From Embleya hyalina (GTDB lineage Bacteria > Actinomycetota > Actinomycetes > Streptomycetales > Streptomycetaceae), in assembly GCF_003967355.1 (NCBI RefSeq), contig NZ_BIFH01000022.1, positions 186,001 to 250,000 of the forward strand: a DNA stretch of 64,000 bases, read 5' to 3'. The translations under genes and the position numbers were made by a program. Below the pieces are notes generated by a model, which had not been told where the DNA came from, ran no database searches, and saw nothing but the letters and a program-made list of their open reading frames with translations. This document shows, piece after piece, positions 25,572 to 34,228 of the stretch. Every line of letters begins with the position of its first letter. Position 1 is the first letter of the stretch.

Positions 25572-27050
25572 ATGTCGCTCCTGGCCAAGGCGGATACCGC
25601 CCTGGGGACCGTGATTCCCAAGCTCCACATCGACGGCGCGTGGACCGACGCCGTCTCGGGTCGTACGTTCGCGGTGGTCGATCCGTCCACCGGTCGTGAG
25701 ATCGCCCGAGTCGCCGAGGGTGACGCCCCCGACGTGGACCTGGCGGTCCGCGCCGCCCGCAGGGCCTTCGAGAGCGGCCCGTGGTCGCGGATGACGCCCG
25801 CGGACCGCTCGCGCGTCGTGTGGCGGATCGGCGACCTCCTGGAGGAGCACGCCGAGGAATTCGCCCTGCTGGAGACCATCGACGTCGGGAAACCGATCAC
25901 CGCCTCCCGCGCGGCCGACGTTCCGTTGAGCGCCGACTACTTCCGGTACATGGCCGGGTGGGCCACCCGCATGGGCGGATCGACCGTCGACATCTCCCAA
26001 CCCGGGGAGTGGCACGCGTTCACCCTCCGTGAGCCGATCGGCGTGGTGGGGCAGATCATCCCCTGGAACTTTCCGCTGCTGATGGCGGCGTGGAAGCTCG
26101 CCCCGGCACTGGTCACGGGCAACACCGTCGTCCTCAAGCCCGCCGAGGACACGCCGCTGACCGCGCTGCGCCTGGCCGCGATCTGTGAGCTGGCCGGTGT
26201 ACCCGCGGGCGTGGTCAACGTGGTCACCGGGTTCGGACCCACCGCGGGAGCCGCGCTCGCCGCGCACCCGGGCGTCGACAAGATCGCCTTCACCGGCTCC
26301 ACGGGCGTCGGCAAGCGCGTCGTGGAAGCCGCCGTCGGAAACCTGAAGAAGGTCTCCCTCGAACTGGGCGGCAAATCGCCGAACATCATCTTCCCCGACG
26401 CCGACCTGGACCAGGCGATCCTCGGCGCGTCGCAGGGCATCTTCTACAACGCCGGCGAGGCATGCACCGCGGGCTCGCGCCTGTACGTGCACCACCGCGT
26501 CCTCGACCGGGTCCTCGACGGCGTGAGCGACTTCGCTCGGGCGATCAAGGTGGGACCCACGCTCGACCCGGAGACCACGATGGGACCCGTCGTGTCGCAG
26601 CGGCATCTCGACCGGGTGCTCGACTACCTCAGGGTCGGCGCCGACGAAGGGGCGAAGACGCTGCTGGGCGGCAACCGGGTCGACACGGACGGCTTCTACC
26701 TCGACCCCACCGTGTTCGTCGACACCCGACCGGACATGCGCGTGGTCCGCGAGGAGATCTTCGGGCCGGTCCTGGTCGCCCAGCCCTTCTCCGACCTGGA
26801 CGACATCGCCCGGATCGCCAACGACTCCCCGTACGGACTGGCCGCGGGCATCTGGACCAAGGACCTCTCGCTCGCACACCGGATGATTCGCCGGTTGCGC
26901 GCGGGCGCGGTGTACGTCAACTCGTACAACACCACCGACGCCGCGCTCCCGTTCGGGGGCTATCGGCAATCGGGATGGGGCCGTGAGCACGGCGAATCCG
27001 CGCTCGACCTCTACACCGAGACCAAGGGCGTCTCGATCTTTCTGGGCTGA
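25572..27050 (+). CDS. NAD(P)-dependent aldehyde dehydrogenase
   Basis: A 492-aa ALDH superfamily enzyme. NAD-binding and catalytic motifs are clear: IPWNFPLLMAAWKLAPAL, FTGSTGVGKRV, the general-base Glu in LELGGKSPN, and the nucleophile Cys in NAGEACTAGSR. It oxidises an aldehyde to the acid. The ATG at 25572 (3 nt after the permease stop) with GAGAGG upstream is preferred over a TTG two codons earlier. It is probably co-transcribed with the importer, so the substrate or an early intermediate is likely an alcohol or aldehyde. Confidence 0.92.
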   Translation: MSLLAKADTALGTVIPKLHIDGAWTDAVSGRTFAVVDPSTGREIARVAEGDAPDVDLAVRAARRAFESGPWSRMTPADRSRVVWRIGDLLEEHAEEFALLETIDVGKPITASRAADVPLSADYFRYMAGWATRMGGSTVDISQPGEWHAFTLREPIGVVGQIIPWNFPLLMAAWKLAPALVTGNTVVLKPAEDTPLTALRLAAICELAGVPAGVVNVVTGFGPTAGAALAAHPGVDKIAFTGSTGVGKRVVEAAVGNLKKVSLELGGKSPNIIFPDADLDQAILGASQGIFYNAGEACTAGSRLYVHHRVLDRVLDGVSDFARAIKVGPTLDPETTMGPVVSQRHLDRVLDYLRVGADEGAKTLLGGNRVDTDGFYLDPTVFVDTRPDMRVVREEIFGPVLVAQPFSDLDDIARIANDSPYGLAAGIWTKDLSLAHRMIRRLRAGAVYVNSYNTTDAALPFGGYRQSGWGREHGESALDLYTETKGVSIFLG

Positions 27051-27065
27051 GGATTTCGGGGACCG

Positions 27066-27095
27066 GGACCGGCGGCCCGCATCGACCGCCGGTCC
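27066..27095 (+). terminator. hairpin after the aldehyde dehydrogenase gene
   Basis: A perfect 10-bp stem (27066-27075 with 27086-27095) with a 10-nt loop, 15 nt after the stop. It may partly end the importer/ALDH transcript. Confidence 0.6.
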
Positions 27096-27135
27096 ACGCG
27101 ACAGGAACGCACGATCTTCACGAAGGGCCACTCCC

Positions 27136-28398
27136 ATGCCGGTCGACTTCTCTCTCACGGACGAACAACTGCAAGCCCGCGCCCAGGCCCGCGCCTTCGC
27201 CGAGGCTCACCTGACCAAGGTCGCCGCCACCATCGCCGGTCTGCCCACCCCGGAGGAACGTTTCCGGGCGATTCGGCCCTTCTACGAGGAGATGGTCCGT
27301 GCGGGCTTCCTCAAGGGCCTGATCCCCGAGGCCGACGGCGGAACCGGCGTCGGCCTGCTCGACCTGGCGATCACCGGGGAGGAGATCACCGCCGTGGACG
27401 TCAACGTCTCGTGCGGGCTCTTCTCCTCCGGCCTGGGCCTGCAACCGCTGCTCCACTGGGGCACGCCGGAACAGAAGGCGCGACTGCTGACACCGTTCCT
27501 CGTCGACGACGGCGCGCCCTTGTGCGCGTTCGCCTTCAGCGAGGTCGGCGGGACCGCGAACTTCGACAACCCCGACCCCGAGGGCGGCATTCGCACCATC
27601 GCGCGCCGCGAGGGCGACGAGTGGGTCATCAGCGGACGCAAGCAGTTCACCACCAACGGCGCCGGCTGGGACGGCAACGGCGCCGACCTGTACACCGTGG
27701 TGTGTCGCACGGATCCGACCCGACCGCCGCAAAGCTCGCTCGCCGTGATCGCGGTACCGGGTCCGGCCGAGGGCATCCACGTGGGACGGGCCCTGGACAC
27801 CATGGGCCACCGCGCCGCGCTCTCCCCCCAGGTCACCTTCGACGAGGTACGGGTACCGGTCGACAACATCCTCGGTGCGCCGGGGGACGGCATCGAGATC
27901 CTGACCCGGACGTTCTCCTGGAGCGCGGCCCTGGTCGGCTCGGGATGCGTCGCGGTGATGAAGGCCGCCTTCGACGCGGCACTGGAGTTCGCCCGCACCG
28001 AACGTCGCGGCGGCAGCGCGCCCATCATCACCCATCAGAACGTGGGCTATGGGCTCGCCGACGTCAAGACGCGCATCGAGGCCGCCCGATATCTGACGTG
28101 GAAGGCGTGCCACTACTTCGAGGCGACCGGCGGGCTCGGATCGGAAATTCCCGTCATGTCCAAGATCTTCGCGTCCGAGACCGCGGTGCGCGTGATCGTG
28201 GACCTCATGGAGATCGTCGGCGTGGAAAGTTACGCGACGGATCTGCCGTTCACGGGATTCATGCAGGACGCGTTGGCGTTTCCGCTCTACGACGGAGGCA
28301 ACATGGGCATCCGTCGCCGCCAGTTGCACGAACTGTTCACTCTTCCCTCCTACGACGCGGCAGCGGCCGCAGAGGGTCGTGTGTCGGCAAGTGATTGA
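27136..28398 (+). CDS. acyl-CoA dehydrogenase
   Basis: A 420-aa flavin enzyme of the acyl-CoA dehydrogenase family, making a trans-2-enoyl-CoA and passing electrons to ETF. It has the helical N-terminal domain, the FAD-binding CAFAFSEVGGTANFDN and WVISGRKQFTTN strands, and a C-terminal helical domain ending in PLYDGGNMGIRRRQ. The usual catalytic Glu position (YEGT in MCAD) is Asp here, as far as hand alignment shows. It may feed the MaoC hydratases or the carboxylase. Confidence 0.9.
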   Translation: MPVDFSLTDEQLQARAQARAFAEAHLTKVAATIAGLPTPEERFRAIRPFYEEMVRAGFLKGLIPEADGGTGVGLLDLAITGEEITAVDVNVSCGLFSSGLGLQPLLHWGTPEQKARLLTPFLVDDGAPLCAFAFSEVGGTANFDNPDPEGGIRTIARREGDEWVISGRKQFTTNGAGWDGNGADLYTVVCRTDPTRPPQSSLAVIAVPGPAEGIHVGRALDTMGHRAALSPQVTFDEVRVPVDNILGAPGDGIEILTRTFSWSAALVGSGCVAVMKAAFDAALEFARTERRGGSAPIITHQNVGYGLADVKTRIEAARYLTWKACHYFEATGGLGSEIPVMSKIFASETAVRVIVDLMEIVGVESYATDLPFTGFMQDALAFPLYDGGNMGIRRRQLHELFTLPSYDAAAAAEGRVSASD

Positions 28399-28405
28399 AC
28401 GTGTA

Positions 28406-28439
28406 GGTGCCGAACCGGACGGAACGCCGGTTCGGCACC
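28406..28439 (+). terminator. 13-bp hairpin between acyl-CoA dehydrogenase and SDR genes
   Basis: A perfect 13-bp stem (28406-28418 with 28427-28439) with an 8-nt loop, filling the gap between the two genes. It could end most transcripts before the SDR gene or stabilise the upstream mRNA end. Confidence 0.65.
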
Positions 28440-28461
28440 GATGGTTTCGAAGGAGAAACAC

Positions 28462-29124
28462 ATGTCCGGTGCAATCGTCGTCGGCGTCGGTCCGGGCATC
28501 GGCCTGTCCGTCGCCCGCAGGTTCGCCAACGAGGGCCTGCCGGTGACCGTGCTGGCACGAACGGCCGAGACCATCGACCGTGCCACCGCGGATCTCGCCG
28601 CCTCGGGCGCGCGGGTTCGGGGCATTCGAGCCGACGTCACCGACGAGCGGGCGCTGCGCGAGGCGTTGGACACCGCCGTCGCCCACGAAGGCGTGCCCGA
28701 CGTCCTCGTCTACAACGTGGGCCTGATCCGGGCCGACGCTCCCGGCGAGCTCTCGATCGCAGACCACCTGGAGGCATGGAAGATCAACGTCGGCGGGGCG
28801 ATGACCGCGGCCACCCACATCGGCTCTCGGATGGTCGACGCCGGCAAGGGAACCATCGTCTTCACGGGAGGAATGCCCAACCCCGAACCCACTCTGACGA
28901 GCCTGTCGCTCGGCAAGGCCGGACTGCGGGCGTTCGCCGAACTACTGGGCCGGTCCTACGGGCCGGCCGGGGTCCACGTCGCGACGGTCACCGTGTGCGG
29001 TCCGGTCGCCCCCGGCACCGAGTACGACCCCGACGCCATCGCCGAGCACTACTGGCGCCTGCACACCCAGGCCGTGCAGGCATGGGAGCACGAGGTCGTC
29101 TTCGCGGGAGAGCCCGTGGCCTGA
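28462..29124 (+). CDS. short-chain dehydrogenase/reductase, catalytic Tyr missing
   Basis: A 220-aa SDR with the N-terminal nucleotide-binding loop GVGPGIG (8-14) and the ADVTDERAL and YNVG segments of the Rossmann fold. The active-site YxxxK should fall at 148-152, but the sequence reads LSLGK: the Lys is kept and the Tyr is Leu. The ATG at 28462 has AAGGAG 6 nt upstream. It may be a non-redox SDR (binding or isomerase role) or use another residue. It lies just after a strong hairpin, so its expression may differ from the dehydrogenase before it. Confidence 0.85.
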   Translation: MSGAIVVGVGPGIGLSVARRFANEGLPVTVLARTAETIDRATADLAASGARVRGIRADVTDERALREALDTAVAHEGVPDVLVYNVGLIRADAPGELSIADHLEAWKINVGGAMTAATHIGSRMVDAGKGTIVFTGGMPNPEPTLTSLSLGKAGLRAFAELLGRSYGPAGVHVATVTVCGPVAPGTEYDPDAIAEHYWRLHTQAVQAWEHEVVFAGEPVA

Positions 29125-29211
29125 TCGACCGCCACGCGGGGGCGGGGCCCGTTCCGCAGTCGCTCCGAGAGCCGGAGCCGACGCCGGGACGGGCCCGCCG
29201 GTGATGCCGTC

Positions 29212-29678
29212 GACCCGAAGCGATTCATCGACGGCGGTCGGCCGACGAGTCGCGAGGCGATCGAGTCGCAAACCCTGCCGAGGTTCCTGCACGTGCGTCC
29301 GGGCCTGGGACATCCGGGGTATTGGATCGCCGAGGAACGATCCGCAGGCGCGTTCGTGGGCTGGTTCGCGTTCCGCCCCTCGTCGACGACAGTCCCGCGG
29401 TGGTGGAACTCGGATACCGACTGCGCAAGGCGCCCTGGGGAGTCGGATACGCCACCGAGGGTTCCCGCGCCCTGATCGACAAGGGCTTCGCCGAACTCGG
29501 CGTCGAGCGGGTCACCGCCAACACGATGACCGTCAACACGGGATCGCGGCGGGTGATGGAAAAGGTGGGCCTGACCTTCGTCCGGACCTTCTTCGAGGAC
29601 TGGCCGGAGGAGATCGAGGGCTCCGAGCACGGCGACGTCGAGTACGAACTCACCCGAGACCGGTGGCAGCGCCGGTGA
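29212..29678 (+). pseudogene. GNAT acetyltransferase remnant, 5'-truncated and frameshifted
   Basis: Two frames together spell one RimJ/RimL-like acetyltransferase. Frame 1 (29212 to about 29384) gives RFIDGGRPTSREAIE and GYWIAEERSAGAFVGWFAFRP; frame 3 (about 29385-29678) continues with VELGYRLRKAPWGVGYATEG and GSRRVMEKVGLTFVRTF. The shift lies near 29380-29390. The usual first 40-60 residues of the family are absent; the open frame runs back into the SDR stop without them or a plausible start. It is a decayed gene unless the sequence has errors. Confidence 0.75.
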
Positions 29679-30091
29679 CGACCGGCTCGCGGGACGCCGC
29701 GGGGCGACGCGACCGGGCACGGGCGGGGCGCGGATCGGCGCGCCCCGCCCGTCGGCACCACCGGGGTTCGAGGCGGCGGTAGCCGATCCCCCCGGCCGAC
29801 GCCCGCGTGAGCCCCGGTGCGGCCGCACGCGGGTGCGCCGAGCCTGACCCCGGCGGTGGTGGGAACACCGGTCGTACGCCGAACAGAGGGCTGGGTGCCC
29901 GCGCCCGGCTGCGGCACGCTGGTGATCGGCCCGCCCGCCGGGGAGTCGACGGCACCGTCGGGCATTGCGCGACGTTCGATCGCGCGATGCTCCACGAGCA
30001 CCGTCGCGGCCCGTGCGGCGCCCACCTTCGACTCCACCGAATCGTGAGCCGGCGTGCCCGGGGGCCGATCGTTCTGGAGAGGAGCCCATCA
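29679..30091. other. 413-bp stretch without a supported gene
   Basis: It contains the strong hairpin at 29720-29751 and then GC-rich sequence with several overlapping open frames of no recognisable family. The last 30 bases hold the MFS ribosome binding site (GGAGAGGAG). I see no gene here. Confidence 0.5.
29720..29751 (+). terminator. 13-bp hairpin after the GNAT remnant
   Basis: A perfect 13-bp GC-only stem (29720-29732 with 29739-29751) with a 6-nt loop, about 42 nt after the pseudogene stop. Confidence 0.75.
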
Positions 30092-31552
30092 ATGTCGAGC
30101 AGTCCGGCAGCGAGCGAGCAGCGACCGGGAAGCGGAGCGGCGTGCACACCCGAGGCGGAGTCATCCGAAATCGGCGCGGATTCCCCACGCTGGTCGTCGA
30201 GACTGTGGATCTCGATCCTGATCTTCAGCGGGGTGATCCTGCTCGACGGGCTCGACATCTCGATGGTCGTCGTGGCCATTCCCGAGATTCGGCACGAACT
30301 CGGCATGAGCGCGGCCACCGCGCAGTGGCTGGTGGGCGCCTACATCCTGGCCTTCGGCGGATTCCTGCTGCTGGGCGGACGGGTGGCCGACCTGTTCGGC
30401 CGGCGGCGCGTACTGGTGCTCGCGATGGCCGCGTTCGCGATCGTGTCGCTGCTCGGCGTGTTCGCCGACGCCGCGGCCCCGCTGATCGTCTCGCGCTTCG
30501 TCAAGGGCATGGCGGCCGGCTTCGCCGCACCGGCGGCCATGTCGCTGCTGACCACGACGTTCCCCGAAGGCCCGCAGCGGAACAAGGCGTTCGGGATCTT
30601 CAACGTCTTCGAGGCCTCGGGATACTCCTCCGGGCTCCTGGTGGGCGGCTTGCTCGCGGGGCTGAACTGGCGATTCATCTTCGTCCTGCCGATCCCGCTG
30701 TCCGTCCTGCTGCTCCTGGGCGCACTGCGATTCCTGCCGCCGGACCCGCCGCGCCCCCGGCGTCAACGCCTCGACGTCGGGGGCGCGCTGACGCTGCTCG
30801 CGGGCATGCTGCTTCTGGTGTTCACGGTGGTCTCCACGGCGGAGACGGGCTGGACCTCGCCGCGTACTCTCGGCGGATTCGCCCTGTCCGGACTCCTGTT
30901 GGCGTCCTTCGTCGTGATCGAGCGCACGGTGAGGGAGCCACTGATCCGCCTGGGCGTCTTCCGCAACCGAACGCTGGTGGTCGCGAACATCGGCATCGCC
31001 CTCCTGTACGGAGGTGCGATGGGCTTCCAGTTCGTGCTCGCGCTGTACCTCCAGGATCTCCAGGGATGGCGCCCCTGGCAGATGGCACTGGTGCTCCTGC
31101 CGGCGGGCCTGACGGTGGTCGCCGTCGGACCTGGGCTCGGGGCGCTGATGAACAGGTTCGGAGTCGACCGGGTCCTGATGGTCGGGCTCGTCGCGTTCCT
31201 GCCGTGCTACCTGCTGATGCTGCGCATCGGGCCCGAGCCCGACCTGTGGACGGTGCTGCTGCCCGCGTCCGTGCTCTGGGGAGTGGGCTTCGCCTTCAGC
31301 ATCGCCGCGCTCATGGTCGCCGGCACCGCCGGGGTGGCGGACGAGGAGCAGGGACTCGCGGCCGGCCTGCTCAACAGCTCGCTCCAGATCGGCGGTGCCT
31401 TCGGCCTCGCCGTCGTCACCGCCGCGATCACGCCGGGCACGGAACTGTCCATGCTCCGACCGGGATTGCTCGTCATCCTGGCCCTCGCGATCCTGACCCT
31501 CTCGACCCGCTTCATCCGCACCGGCAACCGGCCCCCGACGAACCCGGATTGA
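30092..31552 (+). CDS. MFS transporter, DHA2 (EmrB/QacA) drug:H+ antiporter type
   Basis: A 486-aa membrane protein with about 14 predicted helices. The DHA2 motif C-like region LDGLDISMVVVAIPEI and the motif A loop GGRVADLFGRRRVLV follow the first helices, as in QacA/EmrB exporters. It likely exports a hydrophobic drug or metabolite. The ATG at 30092 has GGAGAGGAG upstream. No regulator is adjacent in intact form. A methyltransferase-like gene begins 28 nt downstream, perhaps in the same transcript. Confidence 0.88.
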   Translation: MSSSPAASEQRPGSGAACTPEAESSEIGADSPRWSSRLWISILIFSGVILLDGLDISMVVVAIPEIRHELGMSAATAQWLVGAYILAFGGFLLLGGRVADLFGRRRVLVLAMAAFAIVSLLGVFADAAAPLIVSRFVKGMAAGFAAPAAMSLLTTTFPEGPQRNKAFGIFNVFEASGYSSGLLVGGLLAGLNWRFIFVLPIPLSVLLLLGALRFLPPDPPRPRRQRLDVGGALTLLAGMLLLVFTVVSTAETGWTSPRTLGGFALSGLLLASFVVIERTVREPLIRLGVFRNRTLVVANIGIALLYGGAMGFQFVLALYLQDLQGWRPWQMALVLLPAGLTVVAVGPGLGALMNRFGVDRVLMVGLVAFLPCYLLMLRIGPEPDLWTVLLPASVLWGVGFAFSIAALMVAGTAGVADEEQGLAAGLLNSSLQIGGAFGLAVVTAAITPGTELSMLRPGLLVILALAILTLSTRFIRTGNRPPTNPD

Positions 31553-31579
31553 CGGCTGTGCCATGGGATACTCGGCCGG

Positions 31580-32165
31580 ATGGGTTCCAGGTACGAGCCG
31601 CTCGTGTTCGACGCCATCCCGCCCGGCTGCACGGGGGCGGTGGACGTGGGTTGCGGCAACGGCGGCCTCACCCGCGAACTGCGCCGGAGGGGCATCCCCG
31701 AGGTCGTCGGCATCGATCGGGATCGGCCGTGCGTCGAACGATGCAGAGCCCACCCCGAAGCCGGTGACATCGACTACGTCATCGGCGACGTGGTCACCGG
31801 CCGGCCGGCACCGTCGAGCTTCGATCTGGTGAGCGCCGTCGCCTCGCTGCATCACATGGATGCCCGCGCCGGACTCGTCGGGCTGCGGCAACTGGTGGCG
31901 CCGGGCGGCGTCCTGGTCGTCATCGGCATGGCCAGGCCCGAACTGCCCAAGGACATCCCGGTCGAGGTGGCAGCCCAGATCGTCGGTCGGGTTCGGCCGA
32001 AGCGGAACCGGAACAACGACACGCCCACGGCCCCGATCGTCTGGCCGCCGCCGGAGCGTTACGCCACGATGCGGCGGCCTGGCCGTCGAGCTGCTTCCGG
32101 GCGTGCGGTGGCGGCGGCACCTGTTGTGGCGGTACTCCCTGGTGTGGACGAATCCGAAACGGTGA
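31580..32165 (+). pseudogene. SAM-dependent methyltransferase with C-terminal frameshift
   Basis: A class I methyltransferase: motif I VDVGCGNGGLTREL, acidic residue in VVGIDRD, motif VSAVASLHHM and PGGVLVVIGM. The start frame runs on to 32215 as a low-complexity Arg/Pro tail. After about 32080 the +1 frame instead encodes LAVELLPGVRWRRHLLWRYSL and ends at 32165, the C-terminus normally seen in this family. One extra base (or two lost) near 32075-32085 therefore explains both frames. It is either a recent frameshift or a sequence error. Confidence 0.7.
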
Positions 32166-32250
32166 CGGACAGGCCCGCGCGCCTGCCGGGCCCAGGGCCG
32201 GGTTCTCGGCCGTGACGAACGGCGTTGTCCGGATGGAGGTGGTGGTCGGC

Positions 32251-33312
32251 ATGGCGGTGTCGTGGGCGACGCGGACGTTGCTCGACAGGTACGTCGATGA
32301 TCCGTCGACGGTGACCTGTCGGTGGGAGTCGACGGTCGTGGACGTGGTGTTGCGACACGGGTCGCGGTCCGACGTGGAGGCGCTGCTCCCGGTGTTCGTC
32401 GACGATCCCGCGGCTCGCGCGAATCTGGTTCCGATCTTCGCTCGGTACGGCGATATCGGTGTGGCCGAGCGCCTGTTGGACGTCGGTGTCGAGGCGGGCC
32501 GGCTGCGCGACGATGTGCCGACCGAGGTGCTGCGCGCCGTCGGCTACCTGGGGTGCGAGTCGGCCGAACGGATCCTGTGGGAGCACGTCGAGGGTGCGTC
32601 CTCGTACTCGTACCACACGTCGATGGACGCGTGCCTGGGCCTGCTGCACCTGTCGTGTCGAGGTCTGCGCACCGAGATCGCGGAGGCTCTGGAACGGCAC
32701 GCCGGGTCCCACCTGTTTCCCGAGTTCCTGCCGGTCCTCGCCGGCAAGACGGGTGATCCGTCGTGGTTGGGAAGGCTCGTCGAGTGGGGCGAGACCCGTG
32801 CGTCCACGGACTGCAACGGCGGGCTGATTCTCGGCATCGCGTTGCACGGCGACGCCGGTCGCGCCGAGTTCGCGCGACTGTTGTGGAATCCGCACTGGGA
32901 GGCGTACGGCGGCGGGACGGGATCGGACCGGTGGGCGTATGCGGGCGCGCGTGCGTTGGGGCTCGGCATGCCGCGGTTGTACGCCGATCTGATCGCGGCG
33001 TTGAACTCCGATACGGACCCCGAGCGTCAACGGCACTGCATCGCGACGTTCACCGCTCTCCTGCGTCATTGGGAGAACCGGGAATGGCTCGGCCTGCGCA
33101 TGGCGCCGGAGCCGGATGAGAGCGGCGACGCGCTGTGTGATCTCTTGTTCGAATGGTCCTCGCCCCACGAGGACGACTCGTTGATCGGCCTGGCGCGCCG
33201 GGTGCTCGACGGCGACGATGACGGGCTTGTCGCCGAATTGTACCACCTGGAGGCGCTGCTACGAAGGAACGCGCGACACGAGATGGAGCTCCGAGCGATC
33301 ACGTCCCGTTGA
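32251..33312 (+). CDS. HEAT-repeat-like protein of unknown function
   Basis: A 353-aa helical protein with repeated helix pairs (SDVEALLPVFVDDPAARANLVPIFARYGDIGVAERLLD and following), resembling HEAT/armadillo-type scaffold proteins. There is no signal peptide or membrane segment. The ATG at 32251 has GGAGGTGG about 8-10 nt upstream; the frame is open back to a GTG at 32212. I recognise no catalytic motif. It may be a binding scaffold. It is convergent with the lipoprotein gene at 33349. Confidence 0.7.
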   Translation: MAVSWATRTLLDRYVDDPSTVTCRWESTVVDVVLRHGSRSDVEALLPVFVDDPAARANLVPIFARYGDIGVAERLLDVGVEAGRLRDDVPTEVLRAVGYLGCESAERILWEHVEGASSYSYHTSMDACLGLLHLSCRGLRTEIAEALERHAGSHLFPEFLPVLAGKTGDPSWLGRLVEWGETRASTDCNGGLILGIALHGDAGRAEFARLLWNPHWEAYGGGTGSDRWAYAGARALGLGMPRLYADLIAALNSDTDPERQRHCIATFTALLRHWENREWLGLRMAPEPDESGDALCDLLFEWSSPHEDDSLIGLARRVLDGDDDGLVAELYHLEALLRRNARHEMELRAITSR

Positions 33313-33348
33313 CGGGTGCGTGTACCCCGGCCGGTCGAGCGCCGCGGA

Positions 33349-34011
33349 TCAGAGGCCGAACATCTGGCGCCGCACGGTGAGGAGAGCGTCGATCAGCTCC
33401 TGCGTCGAGGCGTAGCCGGTGGCGGTGCCCATGGCCAGGAAGTTCTTCTCGTCGCCCCATAGACACATCATCACGGCGTCGGCGCCCGTCGTCGCCCAGC
33501 AACGGAACGCGCCCGGCGAGGTGACCTTTCCGGTGTCGACCGGCTTCGCCTGGGGGAACGAGATCTTCTCGACGTACGCCTGCGGCCCGAGTTGGCCCGG
33601 CTGCCCCGTCGACACGAACACCATCTTCGCCTCGTTGTCGGCGCTCGGCCCGAAGACCGCGGTCTGCACCTGGGTGAGCCCCTTCGTGTGCAGCGCGTTC
33701 TGCAGACCGACCAGTGAGGACACCTTGGGCGCGTTCTTCTGCTCCAGCCGCTGGTGTCCCGCGACCTGCGCCGGGAACTCGACCCCCGTCGGCTTGGCGG
33801 GCGCGGTCACGGCGGACGTCGGCTTCGTGCGGTCCGTCCCACTCGGGGAGGGAGCGGAAGTGGCCGATGTCGACGCGGTCGAGGGGGCTGCCGAAGGGGT
33901 GTCGTCCTTGTTCCCGCAACCGCCCAGGGCCAGGACGGCCGTTGTGGCCAGAGCCGCGACGAGGGTGGTCGTGCTCCGGCGGCGCGTCGTGGCCTCGACA
34001 AAAGAGCGCAT
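33349..34011 (-). CDS. secreted lipoprotein of unknown function
   Basis: A 220-aa lipoprotein: basic N-terminus, hydrophobic helix and lipobox LALGGC (Cys32), then a Ser/Thr/Pro/Ala-rich linker (35-75) and a globular domain with two cysteines (RCWATTG and MMCLWG) that may pair. The start is set by GAGGA 6 nt upstream of the ATG at 34011. Similar actinobacterial proteins are annotated as hypothetical, some as septum- or cell-wall-associated. It is divergent from a small secreted protein gene across about 220 bp. Confidence 0.8.
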   Translation of the reverse strand: MRSFVEATTRRRSTTTLVAALATTAVLALGGCGNKDDTPSAAPSTASTSATSAPSPSGTDRTKPTSAVTAPAKPTGVEFPAQVAGHQRLEQKNAPKVSSLVGLQNALHTKGLTQVQTAVFGPSADNEAKMVFVSTGQPGQLGPQAYVEKISFPQAKPVDTGKVTSPGAFRCWATTGADAVMMCLWGDEKNFLAMGTATGYASTQELIDALLTVRRQMFGL

Positions 34012-34228
34012 CGTCCGTCCTCGGTGTGGTGTGAGTGGAAACTCAGCTTCGACGGAGACGCGGTGCCTGGCTTGGAAGAACACGACCTTCGATGGTTGCC
34101 GGACGAGTTGCCCGTGTACCCGGCCCGTTGGGTCCTCACCCGGAATGGGACCCCTGTACTCGACGCATTTCTCCTATGGGGACGGGCGAGCGGAGCCGAA
34201 TCATTTCTTCTACACCCTAGGAGCGAAC

